A stretch of DNA of 64,000 nt, taken from positions 186,001 to 250,000 of the forward strand of contig NZ_JAOSZE010000003.1 of the NCBI RefSeq assembly GCF_025630775.1, in the 5' to 3' direction. The DNA is from Actinoplanes sp. KI2. Its GTDB lineage: Bacteria; Actinomycetota; Actinomycetes; Mycobacteriales; Micromonosporaceae. Positions 31,986-40,465 of this stretch are shown in pieces. Position 1 is the first letter of the stretch. The number at the start of each line of letters is the position of its first letter. The notes under the pieces were generated by a model. The model worked only from the letters and a program-made list of their open reading frames with translations. It did not search any database and was not told where the DNA came from. The translations under genes were made by a program, and so were the position numbers.

Positions 31986-32795
31986 GTGCGCGTCGATGGT
32001 CATGGCAATATGCCCCGCGTGTCTGCCCCGAATCGCCGGATTTCTGCGCCGAAGCGCGGCCCCGCTCGCCTGCTGAGCCGTCGCGCCCGCGCCCGTGGCG
32101 CGCGTGCGACGGTCCTGAGCGGCCCGCACGCGGTCGAACTCGCCGGACTCCTGCACGAGTTGTCGGTGCGGCTACTCGGCGCCGACAGCTTCGCCTCGGC
32201 GCTCGATCGCCTGGCGGCCTTCGTGGTCGGCGCGGTGCCGGGCACGGTGCGCTGCTCGGTCGCGCTGATCGGTGAGGGCGAGCCGCTCACCCGCACCGCC
32301 GCCGGGCCGTCCGGGGAGGGCGTCGACGAGATCCAGTACGCGTCGAGCACCGGCCCCGGACTTGACGCCGCCCGGTCCCGTTCCCTGGTCACGGTGGCCG
32401 ACCTGGCGAGCGACGAGCGCTGGCCGCTACTGGCCGAGCCGGCTCGGGCGGCCGGGGTGCGGTCGGTGGTGGCCGTGCCGCTGGACGTGTTGCGCGCCGA
32501 GGTGGGTGCGGTCAGCCTCTACCTCCGGACGCCCGGCGGGCTCGGGCCGGACCAGCTGCTGACCGCGATGGCGCTGGTCAACCAGGCCGAGGTGCTGCTC
32601 AGCGAGTTGCGCCGGCGGGACGAGTCGGGCACCGACGCCGCCATCGTCGACCGCGCGGTCGGCGTGATCATCGCGCAGCGCGGCTGCGGCGTCCGCGAGG
32701 CCTACGACGTGCTCGGCGAGACCGCCCAGCGGCTGGGACTGGACCGGCGGGCCGTTGCCGACCGTCTGATCAAGGCCGCCGCACGCAACGCCTGA
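31986..32795 (+). CDS. GAF-ANTAR transcription antitermination regulator
   Basis: 269 residues from GTG 31986; in-frame later starts exist and no clear RBS decides. After a basic N-terminus (RRISAPKRGPARLLSRRARA), a GAF domain (~45-195; SFASALDRLAAFVVG, TGPGLDAARSRSLVTVADLA) precedes an ANTAR three-helix bundle (DAAIVDRAVGVIIAQRGCGV, REAYDVLGETAQRLGLDRRA). ANTAR domains bind paired hairpin RNAs and prevent termination. An RNA-like element lies just upstream. GAF ligand unknown. Confidence 0.88.
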   Translation: MRVDGHGNMPRVSAPNRRISAPKRGPARLLSRRARARGARATVLSGPHAVELAGLLHELSVRLLGADSFASALDRLAAFVVGAVPGTVRCSVALIGEGEPLTRTAAGPSGEGVDEIQYASSTGPGLDAARSRSLVTVADLASDERWPLLAEPARAAGVRSVVAVPLDVLRAEVGAVSLYLRTPGGLGPDQLLTAMALVNQAEVLLSELRRRDESGTDAAIVDRAVGVIIAQRGCGVREAYDVLGETAQRLGLDRRAVADRLIKAAARNA

Positions 32796-32814
32796 CCGTC
32801 TGACCAAGAGACGG

Positions 32815-32846
32815 CGAGCCCGGACCGCGTGAACGGCCCGGGCTCG
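32815..32846. terminator. Hairpin terminator between GAF-ANTAR and efflux genes
   Basis: CGAGCCCGG (32815-32823) pairs with CCGGGCTCG (32838-32846), with a short inner CCG/CGG extension across one mismatch. 19 bases after one stop, 42 from the convergent stop. Confidence 0.75.
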
Positions 32847-32887
32847 CGGTGCGGTGCTTCCGGCGTACGGGAAACCGAATTTGATCT

Positions 32888-34636
32888 TTAGCTGGACGTG
32901 CCGTCCTTGCCGACCGTGACCGGGGTGTCCGGCTCCTCCGGCTCGTCGCGGAGCGGACCCGCGCCGACCTCGCCGGGGACGCCGTCGCTGTTCTCCGCGG
33001 CCAGGATGTCCGCCTCGCGCTGGGCCTGGGCCGAGCGGTGGGCGAGCGGGATCTCCGGCAGGAAGAAGACCACGATCAAGCCGACGATCATGACGGCCAG
33101 GGCGATCACGAAGACCACCTGGATGCCTTCCGAGAAGCCGACCTTGAACGGGTGGGCGATCGCGTCGGCGAGCCGGTTGATCCAGGAGGTGTCGCTCAGG
33201 TCGCCGTTGCCGGTCGCCGCCTGCAGCGCCTTGGCCTGCTCGGGATGGCTGCGCAGGGCCTGCTGGTACTCGGTGGTCGACGCGGCCGAGGTGTACGCCC
33301 CCTTGATCTTATCGGGGAGCACGTTGAAGAGCACGGAGAGGAAGACCGCCGTGCCGAGCGTGCCGCCCATCGACCGGAAGAACGTGACCGAGCTGGTCGC
33401 GACGCCGATCTCCCGGGGGTTCACCGCGTTCTGCACCGCGGTGATCATCGGCTGCATGTTGCCGCCCAGGCCGAGGCCCATCACCACCATGATCAGCATG
33501 GTCTTCCAGAGGGCGGTGTCCGCGTCGATCCGGGTGAACAGGAAGAGCGCCACGACCATCAGACTGCTGCCGATGATCGGGAAGATCCGGTACCGGCCGG
33601 TGCGGGCGATCAGCTGACCCGCGGTGATCGAGCCGGCCATGATGCCGACCACGAACGGGATCATCTGGAGGCCGGCGATGGTGGCCGAGGAGCCCTTCAC
33701 GATCTGCAGGTACAGCGGGACGGTCATCAGGCCGCCGAACATCGCCATGCCGAGGATCGCGCTGGAGGCCGCGCCGACGCTGACCGTGCGGTTGTTGAAC
33801 AGCCGCAGCGGCAGCAGCGCCTCGTCCTTGTAGGCGCGCTCGGCGATGATGAACGCGATCAGGCCGACCGCGCCGATGACGTAGCAGAGGATCGCCCAGC
33901 CGGAGTCCCAGCCCCAGTCGCGGCCCTGCTCGGCCACGGTCAGCAGCGGCACCAGGCCGACGATCAGGGCGATCGCGCCGGGCCAGTCGATCCGGTGGTC
34001 GACCCGGTGGTGCGGCAGGTGCAGCACCTTGGCGACCACGGCCATGGCGGCGATGCCGATCGGCACGTTCAGGTAGAAGACCCAGCGCCAGCCGTCCACC
34101 CACAGGATCGTGTCGGCGCCCGCGAAGAAGCCACCCAGGATCGGGCCGAGCACGCTCGCGGTGCCGAAGACGGCGAGGAAGAAGCCCTGGTAGCGGGCCC
34201 GCTCGCGGGGCGGCACGATGTCGCCGATGATGGCCAGCGCCAGCGACATCAGACCGCCGGCGCCGATGCCCTGGATGGCGCGGAAGGCGGCCAGCTCGTA
34301 CATGTTCTGGGACAGGCCGCAGAGCATCGAGCCGGTGATGAAGATGCCGATCGCGAACAGGAAGTAGGGCCGCCGGCCGTAGATGTCGGACAGCTTGCCG
34401 TAGAGCGGCGTGCTGATCGTCGACGTGATGAGGAACGCCGTGGTGGCCCAGGCCTGCAGGTTGAAGCCGTTCAGGTCGTCGGCGATGGTCCGGGTCGCGG
34501 TCGCCATGATCGTCTGGTCGAGCGCGGCCAGGAACATGCCCATCATCAGGCCGCCCAGCACCGTGAGGATCTGGCGATGGGTGAAGTCCGCCGAGCCGGC
34601 CTTGTCCGGCGGCGCGGCGGCGGAGGGGTTGCTCAC
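32888..34636 (-). CDS. MFS multidrug efflux transporter, DHA2/EmrB-QacA type (14 TM)
   Basis: 582 residues. GTG start overlaps the MarR gene stop (GTGA, 34633-34636). DHA2 signatures: LAALDQTIMATATRTIADDL (motif D1), GKLSDIYGRRPYF (motif A), RAIQGIGAGGLMSLALAIIG (motif B) and GPILGGFF (motif C). Proton-driven export of lipophilic drugs or metabolites. Controlled by the co-transcribed MarR protein. Confidence 0.93.
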   Translation of the reverse strand: MSNPSAAAPPDKAGSADFTHRQILTVLGGLMMGMFLAALDQTIMATATRTIADDLNGFNLQAWATTAFLITSTISTPLYGKLSDIYGRRPYFLFAIGIFITGSMLCGLSQNMYELAAFRAIQGIGAGGLMSLALAIIGDIVPPRERARYQGFFLAVFGTASVLGPILGGFFAGADTILWVDGWRWVFYLNVPIGIAAMAVVAKVLHLPHHRVDHRIDWPGAIALIVGLVPLLTVAEQGRDWGWDSGWAILCYVIGAVGLIAFIIAERAYKDEALLPLRLFNNRTVSVGAASSAILGMAMFGGLMTVPLYLQIVKGSSATIAGLQMIPFVVGIMAGSITAGQLIARTGRYRIFPIIGSSLMVVALFLFTRIDADTALWKTMLIMVVMGLGLGGNMQPMITAVQNAVNPREIGVATSSVTFFRSMGGTLGTAVFLSVLFNVLPDKIKGAYTSAASTTEYQQALRSHPEQAKALQAATGNGDLSDTSWINRLADAIAHPFKVGFSEGIQVVFVIALAVMIVGLIVVFFLPEIPLAHRSAQAQREADILAAENSDGVPGEVGAGPLRDEPEEPDTPVTVGKDGTSS

Positions 34637-35124
34637 GCGTGCTCCCGTTGTGGTGGCGCGGCCGGCTCGCTACGCAAACGCGCCTCGACCGCGGTGTTGA
34701 ATTCGATGAAGAGCTCGACGAACGCCTCGACGCGCTCGGCCGGCCAGCTGCCCAGCACCTCGGCGAGGAACGCCTCGCGGGCGTCGTGCAACTTCCGGCA
34801 GGCGGCCAGGCCGTCCTCGGTGATCGCCAGGCGAGCGGCGCGCCCGTCCTCCGGGTCGGCCTCGCGCCGGACCAGCCCCGCCTTCACCAGCTGGGCGGCC
34901 TGGCGGCTGACGGTGGACGGGTCGGCCTGTTTCGCCTCGGCGAGGTCGGTGACCCGCATCGGGCCGAGGAACCGCAGCGGGAACAGCAGCATCAAGGCGG
35001 AGAACTCCGCACCCAGGTCCCCGCTGTTGAGCATGCCCTTTGCGCGCGCGCCGAGCCGGAAGAACCGCATGATCTCGTCGGCGAGGCGCGCCTCGGGCCG
35101 GGTGTTTTCGGCCGCTTCGTTCAC
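34633..35124 (-). CDS. MarR-family repressor of the efflux pump
   Basis: 163 residues from GTG 35124. Winged helix: FLGPMRVTDLAEAKQADPST, VSRQAAQLVKAGLVRREADP (recognition helix and wing), EDGRAARLAITEDGLAA. Coupled to the DHA2 gene. A perfect TACAAC-TT-GTTGTA palindrome lies 41 bases upstream, so autorepression together with the pump is likely. Confidence 0.9.
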   Translation of the reverse strand: MNEAAENTRPEARLADEIMRFFRLGARAKGMLNSGDLGAEFSALMLLFPLRFLGPMRVTDLAEAKQADPSTVSRQAAQLVKAGLVRREADPEDGRAARLAITEDGLAACRKLHDAREAFLAEVLGSWPAERVEAFVELFIEFNTAVEARLRSEPAAPPQREHA

Positions 35125-35164
35125 TTCATGCCGCCTAGGCCGAGCTTGAATGATGCATGCAGCC

Positions 35165-35178
35165 TACAACTTGTTGTA
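35165..35178. promoter_or_regulatory. Probable MarR operator
   Basis: Perfect palindrome TACAAC-TT-GTTGTA, AT-rich against the background, between the methyltransferase stop and the marR start. It has the usual MarR operator form (TTGT-n-ACAA type). Confidence 0.7.
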
Positions 35179-35219
35179 TGGCCAAAGCATTCACCCGACC
35201 GCGCTACGGAAGGTGACGC

Positions 35220-35834
35220 CTATCGCATCCGCCAAACGGTGGTCGTCAGCTCGTCGGCCTCCTCCAGCGCGGCGGCGACCGGCACCGTGTACTCCGCCAG
35301 GGGCTCGAACAGCCGCTCCGGGAAGAAGCCCCGCCCGGGGTCGCCGACCAGGACCTGTTTCTGTCTCTGCCGCCACCGCCGTAGCTGCCGGTCGATCTGC
35401 TCGGCGACCGTCGGGCTGTAGAAGACGTCGCCGGCGAGAATCACGTCGGGGTCGGTCTCGCCGTCGCTCAGCGTGACGTGGTTGGCGGCCGCGTTGCGGT
35501 GCGCGGCGGCGACCGCTTCCGGATCGACGTCCGTGACGGTCACCGCGGCGGCGCCGGCCAGGGCGGCGGCGATCGCGGCGACGCCGGAGCCGGTGGCGAG
35601 ATCCGCGACGTGCCGGCCGCGGACCGTCTCGGGGTGGTCCAGCACGTACCGCGCCAGGGCCTGGCCGCCGGCCCAGACGAAAGCCCAGAACGGCGGCGGC
35701 CGGTCGCTGCGGTACTCGTTGCCGGTCAGGTCGAAGAGGCCGACCGGGCGATCCACCAGATGCAGGGAGATCTCGGGCGCGAGCGGCACGGGGAGCAGCG
35801 TGGTCGGGAACGGCACCCGGCGATTCTGCGTCAC
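35220..35834 (-). CDS. Class I SAM-dependent methyltransferase (ETFB/protein-lysine type)
   Basis: 204 residues from GTG 35834; GTG 35816 is also possible. PFWAFVWAGGQALARYVLDH, then motif I VADLATGSGVAAIAAALAGA, motif II VTVTDVDPEAV and ILAGDVFYSP. The PPFWAFVWAGG..LARY arrangement is typical of the electron-transfer-flavoprotein/ribosomal-protein lysine methyltransferase-like group. Target inferred only. Between a repeat array and the MarR operator. Confidence 0.82.
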   Translation of the reverse strand: MTQNRRVPFPTTLLPVPLAPEISLHLVDRPVGLFDLTGNEYRSDRPPPFWAFVWAGGQALARYVLDHPETVRGRHVADLATGSGVAAIAAALAGAAAVTVTDVDPEAVAAAHRNAAANHVTLSDGETDPDVILAGDVFYSPTVAEQIDRQLRRWRQRQKQVLVGDPGRGFFPERLFEPLAEYTVPVAAALEEADELTTTVWRMR

Positions 35835-35898
35835 CGGGCGGCCTGCGCGCGCCAATTCGCCCGCGGCCCGGGCGTCAATTCGCTTGCGGCGCCGCGCG

Positions 35899-36058
35899 CT
35901 GGGTGGCCGCTCAGCCGGCGGCGGCGCGCTCTGGGTGGCCGCTCAGCCGGCGGCGCTGCGCTCTGGGTGGCCGCTCAGCCGGCGGCGCTGCGCTCTGGGT
36001 GGCCGCTCAGCCGGCGGCGGCGCGCTCTGGGTGGCCGCTCAGCCGGCGGCGCTGCGCT
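35899..36058. repeat. Five 32-bp tandem repeats after the BTAD regulator gene
   Basis: CTGGGTGG-beginning units start at 35899, 35931, 35963, 35995 and 36027, exactly 32 bp apart, nearly identical. Each contains GCCGC-n7-GCGGC and can form a hairpin. The array abuts the stop codon of the minus-strand gene at 36057, and the unit resembles that gene's final codons, so it may arise from them and also act in termination. Confidence 0.92.
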
Positions 36059-36551
36059 AGTTGGCCGCGACCTCGGCGGCCGGCGGCCAGGCCATCAGCA
36101 GCTTCGCGCGGTACTCGCTGCGGGACTCGGCGGCCCACGGCTCGTCCTCGTCCGCCAGCAGGGGGTGGGTAGCGAGGAACGCGGCGGCGGTGAGCGGCTT
36201 GACCGCGCGGTCGGCGGGGCGGTTCGCGGCGGCGGCGATCAGCTCGTCGAACCGAGCCACGTCGATCCGGACCCGCTCGGGGTCGAGCCGCAGGCGGCCG
36301 CGGTGCGCGAGAATTACCGATTCGCGCGGATTGACGCCCGGTTCCAGATGTGCCCGAAGAACCGACAAGTCGGCCTCGACGGACTTCTTGCCCGTGCCCA
36401 GCAGCTCGGCCAACTCCGAGATGGACACCTCGCCACGCAGCGCGAGCAACGCGAGCAGGTGGCGAGGCCGGTCGCCGCCGAAGTCGGCGCCCGAAAGGCG
36501 AACGCCCCGGGTACGCACCTCGACGCGACCGAAGAGCTGGATGTCGAACAT
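36057..36551 (-). CDS. Small BTAD/OmpR-type winged-helix regulator (SARP-like, DNA-binding and short BTAD region only)
   Basis: 164 residues from ATG 36551. FDIQLFGRVEVRTRGVRLSG then DRPRHLLALLALRGEVSISE, LAELLGTGKKSVEADLSVLR and VILAHRGRLRLDPERVRIDV are the N-terminal winged helix of SARP regulators; a shortened helical tail (LLMAWPPA end) stands where full BTAD would continue. The start has no clear RBS. Divergent from the NarL-type regulator at 36772. Could control a nearby or distant biosynthetic locus; none is in this window. Confidence 0.72.
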   Translation of the reverse strand: MFDIQLFGRVEVRTRGVRLSGADFGGDRPRHLLALLALRGEVSISELAELLGTGKKSVEADLSVLRAHLEPGVNPRESVILAHRGRLRLDPERVRIDVARFDELIAAAANRPADRAVKPLTAAAFLATHPLLADEDEPWAAESRSEYRAKLLMAWPPAAEVAAN

Positions 36552-36771
36552 GAATAGAAACTCTGCGTCTGGCAAAGTTGACCGGCAAGGCCCAATGCTA
36601 GGGGGCACCTCAACCGAAAGACTGGTGATCGCGACCGCTTGGGCGCATCCTTCTGCCGGGCGTACTGACGGAAGGGATCCGGCCGACGCCGCGGCAGCCT
36701 GTTGGTAGGGCAAAGTTCAGTGCTGGTACTCCTTAGACTTCCCGAGGTCCGTTCGGTTTGAAAGGTGGCGC

Positions 36772-37428
36772 ATGAACAACGGCGTAGCGATCAGCGTCCT
36801 CGTCGTCGACGGCCACCAGACGTTCGCCGAGTTGCTCGGACATGCGCTGGCAGGCCAGCCCGACCTCGAGTACGTGGGACACGCACGCACCGGCGCGGAG
36901 GCGCTTCAGCTGGCCGCACAGCTGGTTCCGGACGTGATCCTCCTCGATCCCGATCTGTCCGATGCGGACGGCATTGCGATCGCCGAGCTGATTCGCGTTC
37001 GCCAGCCGGACACTCGTGTGGTGATCCTCACCGCCAGTGATGAGGGCGCGCTCGTCGGGCGGGCCACCGCGGCCGGCGCAGCCGGTTTCCTCTCCAAGAA
37101 CGGTGCGCTCGGTGACGTGCTCAACGCGTTGCGCACCGCGCACGGCGGCGGCATGACCGTCTCCACCGACATCCTGGCCCGGCTGCTGCGCAGCACCTCT
37201 CCGGCGGTCGCGCCGCGTAGCAGCGGCCTCACCGTGCGGGAGGATGAGGTGTTGCACCTGATGGCGGCCGGGTTGGACGCTCGCGCCATCGCCCGGCGGC
37301 TCGGCATCAGCCTGCACACCTGCCGCGGCTATGTGAAGGCTGTACTGGCGAAACTCGGCGCGCACAGCCAGTTGGAGGCGGTCGCGATCGCCACCCGGCG
37401 GGGCCTGATCCGACCCGGCCGGCAGTAA
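36772..37428 (+). CDS. Orphan NarL/FixJ-type response regulator with incomplete acidic pocket
   Basis: 218 residues. Receiver domain with phospho-acceptor D59 (VILLDPDLSDADG), Thr in ILTASD and Lys in FLSKNG; the usual acidic pair is VVDGH (D13-G14), so one acidic residue is missing. C-terminal LuxR HTH: LTVREDEVLHLMAAGLDARA and ISLHTCRGYVKAVLAKLGAH. No kinase is adjacent, and the defect suggests activity may not depend on ordinary phosphorylation. Confidence 0.88.
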   Translation: MNNGVAISVLVVDGHQTFAELLGHALAGQPDLEYVGHARTGAEALQLAAQLVPDVILLDPDLSDADGIAIAELIRVRQPDTRVVILTASDEGALVGRATAAGAAGFLSKNGALGDVLNALRTAHGGGMTVSTDILARLLRSTSPAVAPRSSGLTVREDEVLHLMAAGLDARAIARRLGISLHTCRGYVKAVLAKLGAHSQLEAVAIATRRGLIRPGRQ

Positions 37429-37526
37429 CGCTAAGTAGTTCTGGCCAGCACTCATCCGGAAGAAGTTCGAATACGTACCTCTGTTCGGGGTAGCCGGGTT
37501 GCCGGCGATTGCGACAGGGGAGAACC

Positions 37527-38972
37527 ATGGACCGGGTAGCTGATGACGCCGCCGCGTCCGAAGTGGCCGCAGCCGACTCGCGTGGGGACACTCTTTACCG
37601 CCGCCCGGTCGCTCGCCCGCCGGCCGCCGCTACCACCGGTGGTTCATGGTCCACGGAGGGTACTGGGCTTCCGCCGGTGTTCTCCAAGGCCGAGCCGCCT
37701 CCGCCTCCGCCGTCGCGCTCACCGGAGCCGCCGGAGTACGGGCCAGCGACACCAAGTGGGACAAGCCGGGCATCGTACGGCTTTTCCGCGGGGCCGATCT
37801 CTCCGGTCCGGCACGGGCCGACCTCCGCGCCGCCCGCACCGGCGGCGTCCGGCGCGAGCTGGCCGCCGCCTCCTCGTCTTGATCCCGACACGACGGACCA
37901 GGCTTCCGGCGCGCTACGAGGGCCCTCCGGCGCGCTGCGGGCGCCCTCGGGTGAGCAGCGGGTCGCCCAGCGTTCGCCGGCCGCGCCGTCCGGCGCGCTA
38001 CGGGCGTCGTCGGGTGAGCATCGTGTCGCCGACCGCTCGCCGGCCTCGTCGGTGCGTTCGCCGTCGGGTGAGCGTCGCGGTGGCGATCGGTCGCCGGGCT
38101 CCTCGGTGCGTTCGCCGTGGGGTGAGCATCGGGGTGGCGATCGTCCGCCGGCCTCGTCGATGCGCGCGCCGTCGCGTGAGCATCGCGTAGCCGAGCGCGC
38201 CGGGGCCGAGACGCCGCCGCCGCGACAGTCGCGCGCCGTCACCGTCGGTATCGTGCTGCTCAGCGCGCTCGTGCTGGTACTCGGCTCGATCGCCGGGGTC
38301 GCCTACTTCGCCGGCGACGACAAGGACCTCACCAGCGTGCTGCAACTCGGGGCCGGCGGCGCCAAGACCCGTACGGTCTCCGCGCCGCTGGACAACCGCA
38401 GCAAGGCCAGCTTCGAGCTGCTGGCCGGCGCGACCTCGGTGCACGTGACGATCGGCGAGCTCGGCGACGACCTCTACCGGATCTCCACACCGGACGACGC
38501 CGGCATCCGGCCGAGCCCCACGATCCGCGACGACGCCGTGAAGCTGCAGGTCAGCAAGGACGGCGACGGCACCGGCGGGGAGATCGAGGTGGTGCTGGCC
38601 GCGAAGGTGCGCTGGCAGCTGCGCTTCTCCGGGTACGCCGAGAAGCAGCTCATCGACGTCAGCGGCGGTCAGGTCAGCGGCGTCGAGATGGTCGCCGGAG
38701 CGAAGCAGGTGCAGCTCACGCTGGCCCGCCCGACCGGCACCGTGCCGCTGAAGTTCAACGGGGCGGTGGACAACCTGGTGCTCAAGTCGCCGGCCGACAA
38801 CCCGATGCGGATCAAGTTGGGCGGGGGCGCGCAGACCGTGGTGGCCGGCAGCCGCACGCTCAAGGACATGGCGGCCGGTTCGACGCTGACCCCCAAGGGC
38901 TGGAACACCACCGACCGGTACGACGTGACGGCCGGCGCCCGGATCACGGCGCTCACCGTGGAGAACGCGTGA
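37527..38972 (+). CDS. Single-span membrane protein with repeat-rich cytoplasmic part and beta-rich extracytoplasmic domain
   Basis: 481 residues from ATG 37527 (AGGGGAG upstream). Residues ~1-235 are Pro/Ser/Arg-rich with repeated SGEHRVADRSPASSVRSP-like units. One transmembrane helix (VTVGIVLLSALVLVLGSIAG) follows, then ~220 residues outside with alternating strands (GATSVHVTIGELGDDLYRIS, AKQVQLTLARPTGTVPLKFN) resembling a small adhesin-like beta domain. No catalytic motif. Type II topology is inferred. Function unknown. Confidence 0.72.
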   Translation: MDRVADDAAASEVAAADSRGDTLYRRPVARPPAAATTGGSWSTEGTGLPPVFSKAEPPPPPPSRSPEPPEYGPATPSGTSRASYGFSAGPISPVRHGPTSAPPAPAASGASWPPPPRLDPDTTDQASGALRGPSGALRAPSGEQRVAQRSPAAPSGALRASSGEHRVADRSPASSVRSPSGERRGGDRSPGSSVRSPWGEHRGGDRPPASSMRAPSREHRVAERAGAETPPPRQSRAVTVGIVLLSALVLVLGSIAGVAYFAGDDKDLTSVLQLGAGGAKTRTVSAPLDNRSKASFELLAGATSVHVTIGELGDDLYRISTPDDAGIRPSPTIRDDAVKLQVSKDGDGTGGEIEVVLAAKVRWQLRFSGYAEKQLIDVSGGQVSGVEMVAGAKQVQLTLARPTGTVPLKFNGAVDNLVLKSPADNPMRIKLGGGAQTVVAGSRTLKDMAAGSTLTPKGWNTTDRYDVTAGARITALTVENA

Positions 38973-39000
38973 CCCGGGCCTGACCGGCGCTACCTGCTCA

Positions 39001-39080
39001 GGGGCCCCGGCACCACGTGCTTAGGAGCCCCGGCACCACGTGCTTAGGAGCCCCGGCGCTACGTGCTTGGAGCCCCGGCG
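39001..39080. repeat. 23-bp tandem repeats between convergent genes
   Basis: About 3.5 copies of TTAGGAGCCCCGGCACCACG-TGC, the last ones drifting, directly adjoining the serA stop at 39082. Confidence 0.88.
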
Positions 39081-39081
39081 G

Positions 39082-40299
39082 CTACGAAAGGACGCGCAGC
39101 CGGACCGTCTGCTCCATGCTGCGCAGCTGCTCGAGCACGTCGTCGGCGTACCCGCCGCTGATGTCGGTGATCAGGTAGCCGTACTCGCCGCGGGTGCTCA
39201 GCAGCTGGCCCTCGACGTTGACCTCGTGCTGGGCCAGGATGCTGTTGACCTTGGCCAGCACCCCGGGCGTGTTGATGTGGACGTGCACGATCCGGCTCAT
39301 GCCGCTCTGCTCGGGCAGCGCCACCCCCGGCAGGTTGACGCTCAGCGTGGTGTTGCCGTCCTTGACGAAATGGGCCAGCTTGTTGGCCACGAAGTCGCCG
39401 ATGTCGGACTGCGCCTCCTCGGTCGAGCCGCCGATGTGCGGGGTGAGGATGACGTTCGGCAGGCCGCGCAGCTCGGAGAGGAACTCGTCGCCGCGGCCCT
39501 TCGGCTCCGTCGGGAAGACGTCGACCGCCGCGCCCGAGATGTGCCCGCTGGTCAGCGCGTCGCGCAGGGCCCTGTGGTCGATCACGATGCCGCGCGACAG
39601 GTTGAGGAACAGCGCGCCCGGCTTCATCCGCTTGAACTGCTCGGCGCCGAAGAAGCCGGCGTTGCCCGGCCGGCCGTCGACGTGCAGGGTCACCACGTCC
39701 GAGGTCTCCAGCAGTTCCTCGATCGAGGCGCAGCGGTGCGCGTTGCTCAGCGCGAGCTTGTCGGCCGTGTCGTAGAACGAGACGTGCATGCCCAGGTTTT
39801 CGGCGAGCACCGAGAGCTGTGTGCCGATGTTGCCGTACCCGACGATGCCCAGCCGGCGGCCGCGGATCTCGTGCGCGCCCTCGGCCGATTTGTCCCACAC
39901 GCCCTCGTGCATGAGCGCGTTCTTCTCGGTGAGCCGGCGGGTCATCGCGATGATCTCGGCGATGGCCAGCTCGACCACCGAGCGGGTGTTGGAGAACGGT
40001 GCGTTGAAGACCGCGATCCCGGCCGCGGACGCCGCGTGCAGGTCGATCTGGTCGGTGCCGATGCAGAACGCGCCGACCGCGACCAGGCTGTCGGCCGCTT
40101 CGAGGACCTTGGCGGTCACCTTGGTCTTGGAGCGGATGCCCAGCAGGTGTACGCCACGGATGCGCTCGAGAAGCTCGGACTCGTCGAGGGCGTTGCGGAC
40201 GGACTCGACGCTGTATCCCTCGGCCTCGAGCCGGGACACCGCGTCGCGGTGGATGCTCTCCAACAGCAGGACTCGCACCTTGGCCTGGTCGCTCATCAT
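39082..40299 (-). CDS. serA: D-3-phosphoglycerate dehydrogenase
   Basis: 405 residues, the length of E. coli-type SerA. NAD site GRRLGIVGYGNIGTQLSVLA, catalytic Arg/Glu/His regions (NLSRGIVIDHRAL, LTPHIGGSTEEAQ) and a C-terminal ACT domain (RIVHVHINTPGVLAKVNSIL). First step of serine synthesis: 3-phosphoglycerate to 3-phosphohydroxypyruvate. The ACT domain implies serine feedback inhibition. Adjacent ATGs at 40299 and 40296; GAAACGG upstream. The closest type is the short bacterial form, not the two-domain-longer mycobacterial form. Confidence 0.95.
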   Translation of the reverse strand: MMSDQAKVRVLLLESIHRDAVSRLEAEGYSVESVRNALDESELLERIRGVHLLGIRSKTKVTAKVLEAADSLVAVGAFCIGTDQIDLHAASAAGIAVFNAPFSNTRSVVELAIAEIIAMTRRLTEKNALMHEGVWDKSAEGAHEIRGRRLGIVGYGNIGTQLSVLAENLGMHVSFYDTADKLALSNAHRCASIEELLETSDVVTLHVDGRPGNAGFFGAEQFKRMKPGALFLNLSRGIVIDHRALRDALTSGHISGAAVDVFPTEPKGRGDEFLSELRGLPNVILTPHIGGSTEEAQSDIGDFVANKLAHFVKDGNTTLSVNLPGVALPEQSGMSRIVHVHINTPGVLAKVNSILAQHEVNVEGQLLSTRGEYGYLITDISGGYADDVLEQLRSMEQTVRLRVLS

Positions 40300-40465
40300 G
40301 TTCCGTTTCGTGAGAATTTTGGCCGGTCCGGGCCGCCACGCCGAAGCCCAGACCCCCCAGCCTAGTGCGCGGCCGGGCCCGGTCCGGGCGGGTGTGCCGG
40401 ACCTCCCATCTGGGGAGATCGCCGTAACCGCCCGCGGGTGGTCACGGCTCCCGGCGGCGGTCGGA

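Noticed and set aside
35899..36058. 32-bp repeats considered as CRISPR
   Set aside because: Period equals unit length, so there are no spacers, and no cas genes are near.
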